Source of the DNA: Bacteroidales bacterium UBA1715
GTDB lineage: Bacteria > Bacteroidota > Bacteroidia > Bacteroidales > UBA1715
Assembly: GCA_002317135.1 (NCBI GenBank)
Contig: DCIX01000025.1
Span: 258,809-322,808 of the forward strand
Length of the DNA: 64,000 bases
Direction: 5' to 3'
Part shown: positions 25,915 to 35,388 of the stretch, piece after piece
Position numbering within the stretch: the first letter of the stretch is position 1
How the letters are laid out: every line of letters starts with the position of its first letter
Notes under the pieces: generated by a model
What the model was told of the DNA's origin: nothing
Seen by the model: only the letters and a program-made list of their open reading frames with translations
The model's database searches: none
Translations under genes and position numbers: made by a program

Positions 25915-26400
25915 TTACAGTTTTTTATCCAACCAAGGCACATCATTCAGATAACCCATGATATCCATAATATCTTCCTTTCTATGGACATTCATCAGAT
26001 GTTTCACATCTTTCATAAATTGCACACCCTTGTTTCCTGGTAAATAGAAAAGAAAATACTGCATTACCAGCAACACACCATTTAGATTCGACCACAAATC
26101 ACCATGATCACCCTTAAGTACGGTCTTAAATTTACCTGCTCTTAACGACTTATACAACTTCAAATCATACAAAGAATGTCCATGTGCACAATTATTTCTT
26201 AGTTGCCTTATCACATCAATATAGTTTGGGAAGCTCGCATCATCTCGAAATCCATAAAACGCATATATTTCCTTTTTCGTCTCGCTATCCTTCAGACTAT
26301 CCACCAGCCTTATCAAATCGCCAAATGAAACATATTCCAGCGTCTTGCTATGGTAAAAAAACGGGAGAACACCACATGAGCGCCCTCCCTGTATTCCGTT
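25915..26400 (-). pseudogene. 5'-truncated Abi_2-family (AbiD/AbiF-like) gene
   Basis: The open frame encodes the C-terminal ~145 residues of an Abi_2 protein: KTLEYVSFGDLIRLVDSL, the conserved LRNNCAHG (RNxxxH, HEPN-like RNase motif) and the C-terminal helices ending PWLDKKL. Upstream the frame reads unrelated sequence and closes at a TAA (26401-26403) with no ATG or GTG, only an internal TTG at 26316. Intact Abi_2 proteins are around 300 residues and act in abortive infection against phage. This copy looks broken at about 26365-26400. Confidence 0.65.
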
Positions 26401-26680
26401 TTAAAGTGCCCATACACCTTAAAAAATGTACATGCACTAACTAAAGTCACTTCAAAAATATAATTATATTTTCAAACACACAAATTATCCATTGAAATTT
26501 TTAGTTACACTGCAATATTTGCAATTATTACGTACAATAAATTTCCCTGAAGCCACCTTTGTTTCACACATTTTCTAGAAAATATTATGCTCAACTTCAC
26601 AAAATCATTCCCTCATTAGAAACAACAAAAACCTCATATTTTCTTTACCCAAAGTGAATTTATTATATCTTCGTACCCAA
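26401..26680. other. Intergenic stretch before the outer-membrane protein gene
   Basis: About 280 AT-rich bases without a supported gene. A near-consensus -7 box TATCTTCG (26666-26673) lies just before the next ATG. No repeats or RNA fold stand out. Confidence 0.5.
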
Positions 26681-28261
26681 ATGAAAAAACGAATCGCACT
26701 AGTATTGATACTGTTTCTTCCTATTCTTACAATAGGACAAAATAATAGTGTATTTAATTGCCATTCTTATCAGCCATACGATAAATATTTATATAAACAA
26801 GAGAACCGCTTTCATACTGCAATAAAGCCATACAATTTGCAAGATGTTAATGAAATTGCACATATCGATACTCTTTACAACAAGCCTTGTAAAAACAAGG
26901 TTATAAATCATATTCTAAATAATAACCTTATTTCTTACAACTCCGAAGATTTTAATTTTACAATTAATCCTTCATTTAATTTTGAACTCTCGCAACATAC
27001 TGGGGAGAACAACAACAAACTAGGTTGGATAAATGATCGTGGTATTTTCGTAAAAGGAACCATAACCAACAAGGTTCAGTTCTATACCTGTTTTCATGAG
27101 ATTCAATCTAACTTCTCTGACTATCGAGACAGCATCATTCGTAAAAATGGGCTTATTGTTCCTGGTATAGGAGGTGCAAAATTTTTGGGAGAGCAAAAAG
27201 ACCTTGACTATTCGTATGTTGAAGGTTATGCTTCATACACACCAAACAAGAATTTCAACTTCCAACTAGGACATGGGAAAAATTTCATAGGTGACGGCTA
27301 TCGTTCTCTCTTACTTTCCGATAATTCTTCGAACTATCCGTATTTAAAAATCACAACAAACTTTAAGAGCATACGATATTTACTTCTTTTTTCACAACAA
27401 TATTATAAACCGAGTGGACATAAAATTTTTGTTAGATATTCCCAAAAATGGAATTACACCCATTATTTAGATTGGAGTATTACAAAATGGTTAAACATAG
27501 GACTATTTGAATCAATAATTGCTGCCTGCGATACCACTAACACCCACACATTCGACATTAATTACATTAACCCTTTACCTATCGTTATCCCAAAAGAAAG
27601 AGATGGAAGTTATAGAGATAATTGCATAATCGGTATTACGGGTAAAATAACACCGTTCAACAATCATATTTTCTATGGGCAATTCTTTGTAAACACAAAC
27701 GAGTTCAAACTAAAAGAATTGTTTACTAACTATTGGGGTAATAGAATTGGCTACCAATTGGGATATAAAACATTTGATATAGCTACAATTAAGAACCTTG
27801 ACTTTCAAACAGAATTCAACTATGTAAAACCATTCACTTATTCCCATAATACGACTTCGGGCTCTTATACCCATGCTCAACAAGCTCTTGCCCATCCATA
27901 CGGAGCAAATTTCTATGAATCTGTTTCTTTTTTACGTTATAATTGGAAACGAATATTCTTTGCTACCTCTTTCGATTATACAGTATATGGAACTGATACA
28001 GCTTCTGCAAACAACGGTAACAATATAAAGAAAACTTTTACCACAAGAAGTACCGATTACCCGACAAAACATATTAATGGAAAGAAAAACAAAACTATAA
28101 AAACTGATTTCTCCATCTCCTATCTTTTGAATCCTCTATACAATATGAATATCACAGTAGGAACAACATACTATTGCAAACAAGTAGTATCTACCAAAGA
28201 CAAACAATGGATGCATTATATAGGATTTAGAACTAATCTAGGAAATTTTTATTACGATTAA
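26681..28261 (+). CDS. RemB/Wzi-like outer-membrane beta-barrel protein
   Basis: 526 residues with a signal peptide (about 1-20, ending LTIGQ) and alternating beta-strand sequence throughout, ending in an aromatic strand (TNLGNFYYD). The segment GHGKNFIGDGYRSLLLSDNSSN followed by YPYLKITTNFKSIRYL is typical of the Bacteroidota RemB/Wzi-like family tied to surface polysaccharide or gliding. ATG 26681 is chosen over 26654 because it begins the signal peptide and follows a -7-like box. A strong terminator follows. Wzi proteins help hold capsule on the cell surface; that role here is inferred. Confidence 0.75.
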   Translation: MKKRIALVLILFLPILTIGQNNSVFNCHSYQPYDKYLYKQENRFHTAIKPYNLQDVNEIAHIDTLYNKPCKNKVINHILNNNLISYNSEDFNFTINPSFNFELSQHTGENNNKLGWINDRGIFVKGTITNKVQFYTCFHEIQSNFSDYRDSIIRKNGLIVPGIGGAKFLGEQKDLDYSYVEGYASYTPNKNFNFQLGHGKNFIGDGYRSLLLSDNSSNYPYLKITTNFKSIRYLLLFSQQYYKPSGHKIFVRYSQKWNYTHYLDWSITKWLNIGLFESIIAACDTTNTHTFDINYINPLPIVIPKERDGSYRDNCIIGITGKITPFNNHIFYGQFFVNTNEFKLKELFTNYWGNRIGYQLGYKTFDIATIKNLDFQTEFNYVKPFTYSHNTTSGSYTHAQQALAHPYGANFYESVSFLRYNWKRIFFATSFDYTVYGTDTASANNGNNIKKTFTTRSTDYPTKHINGKKNKTIKTDFSISYLLNPLYNMNITVGTTYYCKQVVSTKDKQWMHYIGFRTNLGNFYYD

Positions 28262-28287
28262 TATTACTTTAATTATAAAATAAAAAA

Positions 28288-28315
28288 GCCCACTCTTACG
28301 AAGTGGGCTTTTTAT
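28288..28315 (+). terminator. Intrinsic terminator after the outer-membrane protein gene
   Basis: GCCCACT and AGTGGGC arms (seven perfect pairs) around CTTACGA, then TTTTT. It starts 27 bases after the stop codon. Confidence 0.92.
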
Positions 28316-28329
28316 TTACTTTTAAAATT

Positions 28330-28670
28330 ATCGGCTTAATGGTCAAAAAAGTACCTACTTTTTGTTGTAAAAGTATTGGTCAATAAATTTCATTCTATTT
28401 AGCTTAGATAATCCATTATGAACTCGAATTTTGGTTTTTAGATCTGTAAAGAGTGCTTCTATACCGTTGTTAGTGTTTGGCAAGGTAGTTTCAGGATAAT
28501 CGTAAAAAGTCCACAATAAAGTCATATTCCGTTTTATTGAACACCTTTTCTAATTACATTTTTCCCCTTGCAATAAAAGCAGATTTTACTCATTATCTTA
28601 AAAATACTGTAAATATATAAAATTTAAGTGATTACAAGGTTTTAGGCACTTTTTTGACCATTAGACCGAT
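28330..28670 (-). mobile_element. Internally deleted insertion sequence with intact terminal inverted repeats
   Basis: Imperfect 28-base inverted repeats (25 of 28 match) sit at 28330-28357 and 28643-28670, each containing AATGGTCAAAAAAGT. On the minus strand inside are the first 19 codons of a transposase zinc ribbon (28534-28593, starting MSKICFYCKGKNVIRKG). The transposase C-terminus follows (28355-28522, with LPNTNNGIEALFTDLKTKIR and a stop inside the left repeat). The middle of the gene is missing. At 341 bases it is a MITE-like derivative that could move only if a full-length relative supplies transposase. No clear target duplication is seen. Confidence 0.82.
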
Positions 28671-28696
28671 AAAGATATTACGTTTAGAACACTTTA

Positions 28697-29941
28697 TTAC
28701 ATAAATTCTTTAATCAACCAATATAGTGCCCTGCCTGATGCAAGAGCAGATTTCTTATGATAAGAATCATCTTTTTTTCCATCGCCGAAATCGCAGATTC
28801 CTTTTAGCCAAAGAGCTTTTTTGTTCAATAGATGAGCTGCATAATACAAACCAAAACCCTCCATATCTAACGCGGATAATTTACGGTCACTTTTCTTGAT
28901 TTCATTCATAGCATCTTCCGAATCAACAACAAAAGGACCGCATACTGTAGGAGCAACCCAGACTCTGACATTTATTCTTTCACTGGTTTTCTCTCGGAGG
29001 AACTTGCATATATCATCCAACATATCATCTTCTTCAGAGACAGAAGTTGCTTTCTCTACAATATCAATATTAGCCTGTATCTGACTGATTTCTTTCAACA
29101 ACTCATAAGTCTTAGATGCATCTACACTATTAACAATTTTTCCTGATGCATAGTCTTGTACGGATTTTGCCACTACCACATCTCCTAAATTCATGCCATC
29201 ACGCTTAATTCCTGCGGCGTAACCCGTCATAAACATCACGTCAACCTTCAAAAGATTGTATACTGACATGGCTAATGTCGCTGTTGGCACAACACCAGCG
29301 CGGCAAGGAGAAAGAGCGCAGATTTTGAGTTTATGAGCATATGCTGTCGTAATTTCTGTAGTGTATAAATCAACTGGTATTCCATCTATGTGAGTTCTCG
29401 TCCAAGTGGCATTTGGGAATGCGTCCATCATGGAACTCAATTCATCATGTAATGCGCAAATTACACCAATATCAAATTTATTCTTATTAATTATCGAATT
29501 TTCGATATCGGTTTTTGTAGCTAATATTTGAAAGACCTTTTCCTTAATACGTTCACTCCAATCTGTACTATTCTGCTTATATAGGATTAAATGCCACAAT
29601 TTATCTTCCAGACGCTGATTTAAATCGGAAAATATCTCTTTATGTTGTGTAAGGCCAATGATATGTATGGGCTTTATATAACTATGGCTCTTAAAGACAT
29701 CCTCTATCAATCTTGCTCCTGCATCTTCTTCCTTTGTCTGCGAATCTTCAAATTGAGGAAGTAGCATGTCTATGATCAACAGATGGTATAACTTACCGCG
29801 TAGGAAACTACGGCATTGATTAGCATTAGTTGCAATATCAATATCATTAGCGTCTATATTGCATACGTCCTTTAGCAAAGAAACCAAAGCATCTACTTTC
29901 TCTTTGGTGTCATCTGCTATTAAAATATTAAGATGCTCCAT
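28697..29941 (-). CDS. dtcC: DtcC-like Detocs effector: receiver domain fused to nucleoside phosphorylase/nucleosidase domain
   Basis: 414 residues. Residues 1-130 are a response-regulator receiver with the acidic pair D10/D11, phosphoacceptor D58 in LLIIDMLLP, and the lysine in ILYKQ. Residues ~155-414 are a PNP_UDP_1 domain with DIGVICALHDEL, GVVPTATLAM, FMTGYAAGIK, the ribose-binding ALDMEGFGLYYAA and WLKGICDFGDG with the catalytic Asp. In Detocs the phosphorylated effector cleaves ATP to adenine and ribose-5'-triphosphate, stopping phage growth. It overlaps dtcB by 14 bases and is the last gene of the system. Confidence 0.88.
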   Translation of the reverse strand: MEHLNILIADDTKEKVDALVSLLKDVCNIDANDIDIATNANQCRSFLRGKLYHLLIIDMLLPQFEDSQTKEEDAGARLIEDVFKSHSYIKPIHIIGLTQHKEIFSDLNQRLEDKLWHLILYKQNSTDWSERIKEKVFQILATKTDIENSIINKNKFDIGVICALHDELSSMMDAFPNATWTRTHIDGIPVDLYTTEITTAYAHKLKICALSPCRAGVVPTATLAMSVYNLLKVDVMFMTGYAAGIKRDGMNLGDVVVAKSVQDYASGKIVNSVDASKTYELLKEISQIQANIDIVEKATSVSEEDDMLDDICKFLREKTSERINVRVWVAPTVCGPFVVDSEDAMNEIKKSDRKLSALDMEGFGLYYAAHLLNKKALWLKGICDFGDGKKDDSYHKKSALASGRALYWLIKEFM

Positions 29942-30383
29942 TTTCTATCGATTTTATATAATTATTTAATTCAAGTTGCCAATCTCTTTTGTTGTAAGCA
30001 AACTTGACATGACCTCTATAATTAAGTGGATACTTAATGAGTAATTCGTTGTGTAACTCATTCATTTTTTTTCCGTCAAAACTCTCATACATTGATACCA
30101 CTACAACAGGCGTCAATATTCTGCGCAACTTCATACTTTCTAGTATATTACATCCTGCTAGAATCTGAGGGGTGCCACCATCTTCATCTGTAGTCTTATC
30201 AAAAGTGGTCATTGTCATATCTAACAAGATTAAATCATACTGTTGATAGTTAACCTTTATCTCCCTGAATGCGGAGTTGAAAGACTCTTTGAGTGTATAA
30301 CTATATGATGGGAAAGATTGTTCAATAAATCTAATCACGGAACTAGCTTTTTCACTTTCGTCTTCTACAATCAAGATATTCAT
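29928..30383 (-). CDS. dtcB: DtcB-like Detocs receiver-only response regulator
   Basis: 151 residues, a single receiver domain with the acidic pocket E7/D8/E9, phosphoacceptor D55 in LILLDMTM, a Ser in VVVSMYES and a lysine in the VKFAYNK region. There is no output domain. In Detocs, DtcB acts as a phosphate sink that absorbs stray phosphoryl groups from DtcA and so prevents accidental activation of DtcC. It overlaps both neighbours (four bases with dtcA, ATGA). Confidence 0.86.
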   Translation of the reverse strand: MNILIVEDESEKASSVIRFIEQSFPSYSYTLKESFNSAFREIKVNYQQYDLILLDMTMTTFDKTTDEDGGTPQILAGCNILESMKLRRILTPVVVVSMYESFDGKKMNELHNELLIKYPLNYRGHVKFAYNKRDWQLELNNYIKSIENGAS

Positions 30384-33300
30384 TTTTTTAATGGTGTTAA
30401 ATCAATTGAAATTGTGCTATAGCATTTACCGTTTTTAACGAGAACGTCAACCTCATTCTTATTGCATTTGAGATCATACTTTACTATCTTTTGCGACTTG
30501 GCAAGACCACTTCCATTCTCTTTGTCCACCAATTCCATTGAGTTGATTAAACTACGGATTTTCCTATTACAAGCCTCTTCGTCTCCTTCAAACTCATTTT
30601 GCATCTTCAATGTCAATACGTTACCTTTAAGCTCATGCGAGATGGAAAAAGTCTTATTGCGTTCATCTTTTGAATGTTTAATCATGTTAGAAAAGAAAAT
30701 CCAAAACAAGTCGCTTACATGTACGTTGAATTCACCCTTTAGTACAATTGGAGTTAAAGCGTCTATATTCGATGTTCGTCGAAGAGTGCAATTCACACGA
30801 GGATACATTTTGCAGACTATGTTCCATACCACCAAAATATGATTTGGTATGTTGAAATCTTCTAACTTAGAATCAGTAATATTAAACCAATTCGTCATCT
30901 TAAGAAGTCTTGTTTCTATATCTCGTTTTGCATCTTCCACCCTTTCTCTAAAATCAGTTTCGAACTGCTGATTTCGGTATCCATGAACGGATTTCAGTAG
31001 ATTATCCGTTAAGTTCAGAATAGATGGTTTAAGACGATTTTGAATGTCTCGTTTTATGATAGCGAGATTTTCATTTGTTTTGGTGTTCAGCATTGATGTA
31101 AGATTATAACAGAACTTCTCAAAGTCACATCCCGTTCCATATGAACATCTTACATAATAGCAAACATCTTCATCATCTGCGAATCGATAATCGAACAAGC
31201 CTTTATCATTATCGTTTAGCTTAATTTGCAAAACCTCATCTTTATATTTCCTAATAATGTCATCCAATCCTTTCGAGAACAACGTTAATGCGGCATGAAG
31301 TTTTTGTGAATCGTCTTGTGTTAATCCATAGTTTATATTCCAATAGCGGGATGGAATATACTGATTTCCAGACGTGAGTAACAATATCTCGCGTTCCAGG
31401 AATCCAGATTGCAATTGTCCATCAATAACACCATGTCTTATTCTGGCGCTCAAATATGCTCCAATTCCAAATTTACTTTTCAAATATGGTGTACAAATAC
31501 TTTGGAATAGCTGTAAAGAAATTTCTTTTAACGAATCGTCTGTGACATAATAAGCCATACCTAAAGATGTCTTCTGTGAGGATTCATTTCTTTCTTTAGT
31601 AGGATCATAAAATAGATATAAGGTCTCCTGATTTGTTTCAAGTTTCTTTTGCAAAGCAAACTGCTCAAATAACCTTCTTGCATCGTCAGTTTCATATTTG
31701 ATAATGGAAGGAATGTCTGCATATATCTTACTATCATCCATCTTCTCAATTCCACTATATACAATCATCTGTTGAGACACCATCTTCGAGTACTCTTCAT
31801 AGTCTTTTTTATTTGAAGTATCCAGCTCTATCAAACGTTGGATAACCAGATTTTGCATTTCTAAAATATCCTTGGTGCTCTGGACATAGTCAGAAACATT
31901 ATAGAACTCTTCATCAAGCAATTCTGTCAGCAGACATTCCTGCAATGCTACCGATTTGTTTTTAATATCTTCTATCAGACTCTCAATTGTACTAAACTCC
32001 TTATAATTTGAATATTGTTCGACAATAAAGACCCTGTCAGTCTGTTGTTGGGCATTCTTTAGAACAAAGATAACTAAGTTAATGGATAACCGTAAGTCAT
32101 CGTAGTTGCTCTCTTTTATTCTTTCAATGAGAGTGTCTGTAGAAATCTTGGTTACATACCGATCATTTTCCACAAGCCATTTCACATAGAAATTTATTGC
32201 ACTAGGAACCTTACCAAGGTTAACGTAACTTTCATAGATACTTTTTACAGCAGTCTGAATAATTGGGGTACAATCACTATTTGTAAGAAGGACATCGTTC
32301 ATGACCTCAATACACCCCATATAGTCGTGTTTATTAAATAAAATCTGTGCATTATCAATCTTACGTATATAATCAACGATACCCTCTTCTTCTGTTGTTT
32401 CTCCTTTTAACTTTTTCAAATTATAGGATAAAACAACACTTTCTGGAAACTTCTCCTTGCCTTTTTTTAGATAATACTCTGCTTGTTCCTCAGAGTTAAA
32501 CAACTTACATACATATGGATCAAACGTTCTTGACTCTATGAGTCCAAGAATTTTATTTGCAGGTTCTGTACGTTCTTCCTTTATATAATAATCTAATGCT
32601 GACGCAAGATTAAAACTATATATATTTTTGTTAAGCTTATACAATTCATATACATAATTACAGTCATTGCAACCAGCCATCACATTATATAGATTTTTGG
32701 CTATCTTGTTTAGCAAGCTGTTTTCGATTTCAGTTATCGGGGTGAAAGGGAGTTTTTTTGACACCAATGATCTACAATAAAACTTAACGACATCAAATCT
32801 GATATCATAGTTTTGAATATGTCGTTTACACAGTTCGCAGACTATGTCATAATCTCCAATATAATATTTGTCAATAATATCAATAAACAACTTGTTGTAA
32901 TAGTCCTCAGGGAGTTCTGCACCAGAATATGCCATAAACTGATATAAAGACTTATCTTTGGTATAATTATATAAAGTATATGCAAATACAGCATAGACCG
33001 ATCTTTTATTTTCTTCTTTCGCAAATACAGTTTTTAGAACATTAACTAAGAACAAATAACGATCTACTAATGAATTTGTACTGTCCATTAGGAAATTAGT
33101 GCTTTTTTCTGCACTATCCAAACTCTGGTACATATTAAGTTTGAAAAGAAAATAATACTGTCTATCCTTCTGGAACTCGGTAATATTTCTCTTCATTCTA
33201 TTCTGTAAGGTCATGTCAAAATCATAGGCAGGGACATCTACCACAGATCTTTTATTAATATAGTGCAACAACAAAGGCACATAGCCAGTTTTTAAATCTT

Positions 33301-33802
33301 TCTGTGATTGGTTGATTTGTGTAAGCAAACTATAAACCTCACCATGACGCTCTTGTTGATTTAGAATTATGAGTTTCATTTCGTAATACCACAATGACTC
33401 CCCAAAATCTTTATAAGCCTGATCAAGCGTTTGGTTTGCTTTATCATAATCTCCCAATAAAATAAGAGATTCAATCTGGTCTCTGTAATTAACAAACAGA
33501 GACAATTTGTGTTTGTTTCGTTTTACCTGATAGATCAACCACTTTATTTCATTCTCCATACTATCAGGATAGTAAAAGTAGTCAAGGCACTTACCTAATT
33601 CTTCCGCATTGAGAGGCCATTGTGTTCCAAAGAAATAAAAATCAACATTTTTGTCGTACTTACGCATTTGAGCTAAATCAAGAGATAGGGTTGGATATGA
33701 CTCGCCCTTTTTGATAGAATCGACAAACATGCTCATCCCTTTTTTATTATATTTATTCTTCAGGTATTGAGCTATATGATAATGATTATACGGCTGTTTC
33801 AT
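30380..33802 (-). CDS. dtcA: DtcA-like Detocs sensor histidine kinase with TPR-like N-terminus
   Basis: 1,140 residues. The first ~650 are all-helical, TPR-like repeats (segments such as ILLGDYDKANQTLDQAYKDFGESLWYYEM). A helical linker follows, and a C-terminal GHKL ATPase region (about 920-1140) has an N-box-like FSNMIKHS at 1037-1044 and the G2 motif GSGL at 1097-1100. The phosphoacceptor His is not certain; H in LLKSVHGYRNQ is a candidate. It has no membrane segments, so it senses inside the cell. In Detocs this protein detects infection and phosphorylates DtcC. It has the usual gene order A-B-C. Confidence 0.87.
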   Translation of the reverse strand: MKQPYNHYHIAQYLKNKYNKKGMSMFVDSIKKGESYPTLSLDLAQMRKYDKNVDFYFFGTQWPLNAEELGKCLDYFYYPDSMENEIKWLIYQVKRNKHKLSLFVNYRDQIESLILLGDYDKANQTLDQAYKDFGESLWYYEMKLIILNQQERHGEVYSLLTQINQSQKDLKTGYVPLLLHYINKRSVVDVPAYDFDMTLQNRMKRNITEFQKDRQYYFLFKLNMYQSLDSAEKSTNFLMDSTNSLVDRYLFLVNVLKTVFAKEENKRSVYAVFAYTLYNYTKDKSLYQFMAYSGAELPEDYYNKLFIDIIDKYYIGDYDIVCELCKRHIQNYDIRFDVVKFYCRSLVSKKLPFTPITEIENSLLNKIAKNLYNVMAGCNDCNYVYELYKLNKNIYSFNLASALDYYIKEERTEPANKILGLIESRTFDPYVCKLFNSEEQAEYYLKKGKEKFPESVVLSYNLKKLKGETTEEEGIVDYIRKIDNAQILFNKHDYMGCIEVMNDVLLTNSDCTPIIQTAVKSIYESYVNLGKVPSAINFYVKWLVENDRYVTKISTDTLIERIKESNYDDLRLSINLVIFVLKNAQQQTDRVFIVEQYSNYKEFSTIESLIEDIKNKSVALQECLLTELLDEEFYNVSDYVQSTKDILEMQNLVIQRLIELDTSNKKDYEEYSKMVSQQMIVYSGIEKMDDSKIYADIPSIIKYETDDARRLFEQFALQKKLETNQETLYLFYDPTKERNESSQKTSLGMAYYVTDDSLKEISLQLFQSICTPYLKSKFGIGAYLSARIRHGVIDGQLQSGFLEREILLLTSGNQYIPSRYWNINYGLTQDDSQKLHAALTLFSKGLDDIIRKYKDEVLQIKLNDNDKGLFDYRFADDEDVCYYVRCSYGTGCDFEKFCYNLTSMLNTKTNENLAIIKRDIQNRLKPSILNLTDNLLKSVHGYRNQQFETDFRERVEDAKRDIETRLLKMTNWFNITDSKLEDFNIPNHILVVWNIVCKMYPRVNCTLRRTSNIDALTPIVLKGEFNVHVSDLFWIFFSNMIKHSKDERNKTFSISHELKGNVLTLKMQNEFEGDEEACNRKIRSLINSMELVDKENGSGLAKSQKIVKYDLKCNKNEVDVLVKNGKCYSTISIDLTPLKK

Positions 33803-34426
33803 TCACAAGTATTTTTTTGAATTACTTTAATTGAGTAGTCAGTTACGAACTTGAGAGACATCACAAAGGGCGAGTGCAAGTATGCCCAGCTAACGAATGT
33901 AATAAAAAAGTTCGGTATTATGTACTTTAATCTTGTAAAAATATATTGTAAGGATGTGCAACCCCTAACGGGGTTGTATTCATATAAACATCTATCTAGG
34001 CTACAAATATGAAAGCCCTAATGGGCTTTTCTATGTTGTAGAAATCAAAATCTAATGTCTCGCGAAAACAATGCATCCCCGTAGGGGTTGCATTGTTTTT
34101 ATGATTGAGGAATTTATAGAAATATGAAAGAGTTTCTGGAAAACGACATAGATCTACAAGACTAAAGTGGATAATTCCGAAAAAGTTTATATTTTATAAA
34201 TGTTGCTTATGGCTATTTACTTCAGAAACTCTAATAATGATACTTCATGCTTTGACATCACAAAGTAATTTTGCACAATCAAAAGACCGTCGCGATTAAC
34301 TTCAAAATGATTCAGTATGGAAATCAATCTAATGGAAGAAAAATAGTCACAATAAATTTCAAAAAACAAAGAACCGAGCCTCACTAGGCGAATATCTCCA
34401 CCTATCTTCTAACCTCTTCCCTCTCT
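33803..34426. other. Intergenic region upstream of the Detocs operon
   Basis: About 620 bases with no supported gene. A poor -7-like TACTTGTG lies just before dtcA on the minus strand. REP-like palindromes occupy 33955-34105. The rest, up to the 3' end of the polysaccharide locus at 34427, is AT-rich and shows no other structure I can support. Confidence 0.6.
33955..34105. repeat. Third REP-like palindrome group
   Basis: Three hairpins in about 150 bases: CAACCCC/GGGGTTG around TAAC (33960-33977), AAAGCCC/GGGCTTT around TAAT (34011-34028), and GCATCCCC/GGGGTTGC around GTA (34072-34090). The layout resembles the array at 1-1045, but the sequence differs and no RAYT gene lies nearby. Confidence 0.75.
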
Positions 34427-34894
34427 TCACCCTATCACCCCACACAAATCATCAATCAACGATCGGCTGGCGAATTTCCCCAACTGGTGTAGTGGTTGTA
34501 AATCTTTACGCAAGAGCAATTCTTGTAATTCCTCTTTATTGTTAGCTACATACACATAACCTAACTCTTGCATCTTCTTGGCTGTGGCCAACTGGTGTTC
34601 ATTGCGGTGCTCTCCTAGTTTTGCTATTCGAGGGAAAATAATGATAGACTTTTGCTTCTGCATGGCAGAAATGATTGTACCCATACCTGCATGAGAAACG
34701 ATCATTCTAGCCGTATCGAAGAGTTTGTTAAACTCATCTGGAGCCAAGAAATCAACGGTCTTGATGTTCTTTGGAACATACTCTGATTTATATACTTGAG
34801 CGATAATCTCTTCATCTATCATGGGCGCTATCTCATCCACAATTTGGATGAATCTATCAAAAGGAGCTTGTGTGCCTATAGTTACAAAAATCAT
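34427..34894 (-). CDS. PssE-like glycosyltransferase subunit (GT28 C-terminal/Alg13 type)
   Basis: 155 residues corresponding to the nucleotide-sugar-binding half of a GT-B enzyme. It has MIFVTIGTQAPFDRFI at the N-terminus and the donor-site motif VSHAGMGTIISAM followed by PRIAKLGEHRNEHQL. It works with the adjacent Alg14/PssD-like protein as a two-subunit glycosyltransferase. It is the last gene of the polysaccharide locus. Confidence 0.88.
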   Translation of the reverse strand: MIFVTIGTQAPFDRFIQIVDEIAPMIDEEIIAQVYKSEYVPKNIKTVDFLAPDEFNKLFDTARMIVSHAGMGTIISAMQKQKSIIIFPRIAKLGEHRNEHQLATAKKMQELGYVYVANNKEELQELLLRKDLQPLHQLGKFASRSLIDDLCGVIG

Positions 34895-34911
34895 ATATTT
34901 TATCTAAATTG

Positions 34912-35370
34912 TTAATCACCAAATATGTTGCCTGAATATTTTACCTTGTCGTCGGTTAGGTCTGGCCATTGTGTATAGACGTGTTTGGCAAATCGTTTGG
35001 CCAACTTACCACACGCACTCATAGTTTGCACGTTAGCAACGGAATCAATCCAAATAGTTTTTACACCCAATGTTTTACCTATGATAAGGGTCAACAAGCC
35101 AGGTGCAGCCCCCGTGGTAATAATTGCTTTAGGTCGCTCTTTTAAAATAACGTACCCCACCTTGAATGCTGTAGGAAACATTTTCCATGCGTTCCACCGA
35201 GAAAAATCCATCATCTTATGAAATTTTCTCTCCCCAACCATCGTCTTGCACTTTTTATGCGTCGACATATAAACGACTTCATACTTCTCCTCCAATGGTT
35301 GTGCTATTCGTAGTAGCTGTACCCAATGTCCACCTATTGATGCAACTGCTAAAATTTTTGTTTTGTTCAT
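34912..35370 (-). CDS. PssD/Alg14-like glycosyltransferase subunit
   Basis: 152 residues, with ILAVASIGGHWVQLLRIAQPL and the IITTGAAPGLLTLIIGK segment of the Alg14/PssD/CpsF family, which anchors and completes the PssE/Alg13 catalytic subunit. ATG 35370 is used; the longer frame begins with TTG. It is separated from the PssE gene by 17 bases. Confidence 0.87.
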   Translation of the reverse strand: MNKTKILAVASIGGHWVQLLRIAQPLEEKYEVVYMSTHKKCKTMVGERKFHKMMDFSRWNAWKMFPTAFKVGYVILKERPKAIITTGAAPGLLTLIIGKTLGVKTIWIDSVANVQTMSACGKLAKRFAKHVYTQWPDLTDDKVKYSGNIFGD

Positions 35371-35388
35371 TGTTTTCAAATCTCACTT

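Noticed and set aside
25818..25946. N-terminal extension of the nuclease-like gene
   Set aside because: The TATATTTG promoter at 25840-25847 lies within it, and the extension overlaps the Abi remnant.
26184..26444. Plus-strand open frame over the Abi_2 remnant
   Set aside because: It is antisense to recognisable Abi_2 sequence and has no family features.
25335..28670. Prophage
   Set aside because: No integrase, capsid, portal or tail genes occur; only one protein has a domain also seen in phage head proteins.
28697..29941. Ordinary MTA/SAH nucleosidase or purine phosphorylase of metabolism
   Set aside because: The fused receiver domain and the overlapping receiver-only and kinase genes point to a signalling effector.
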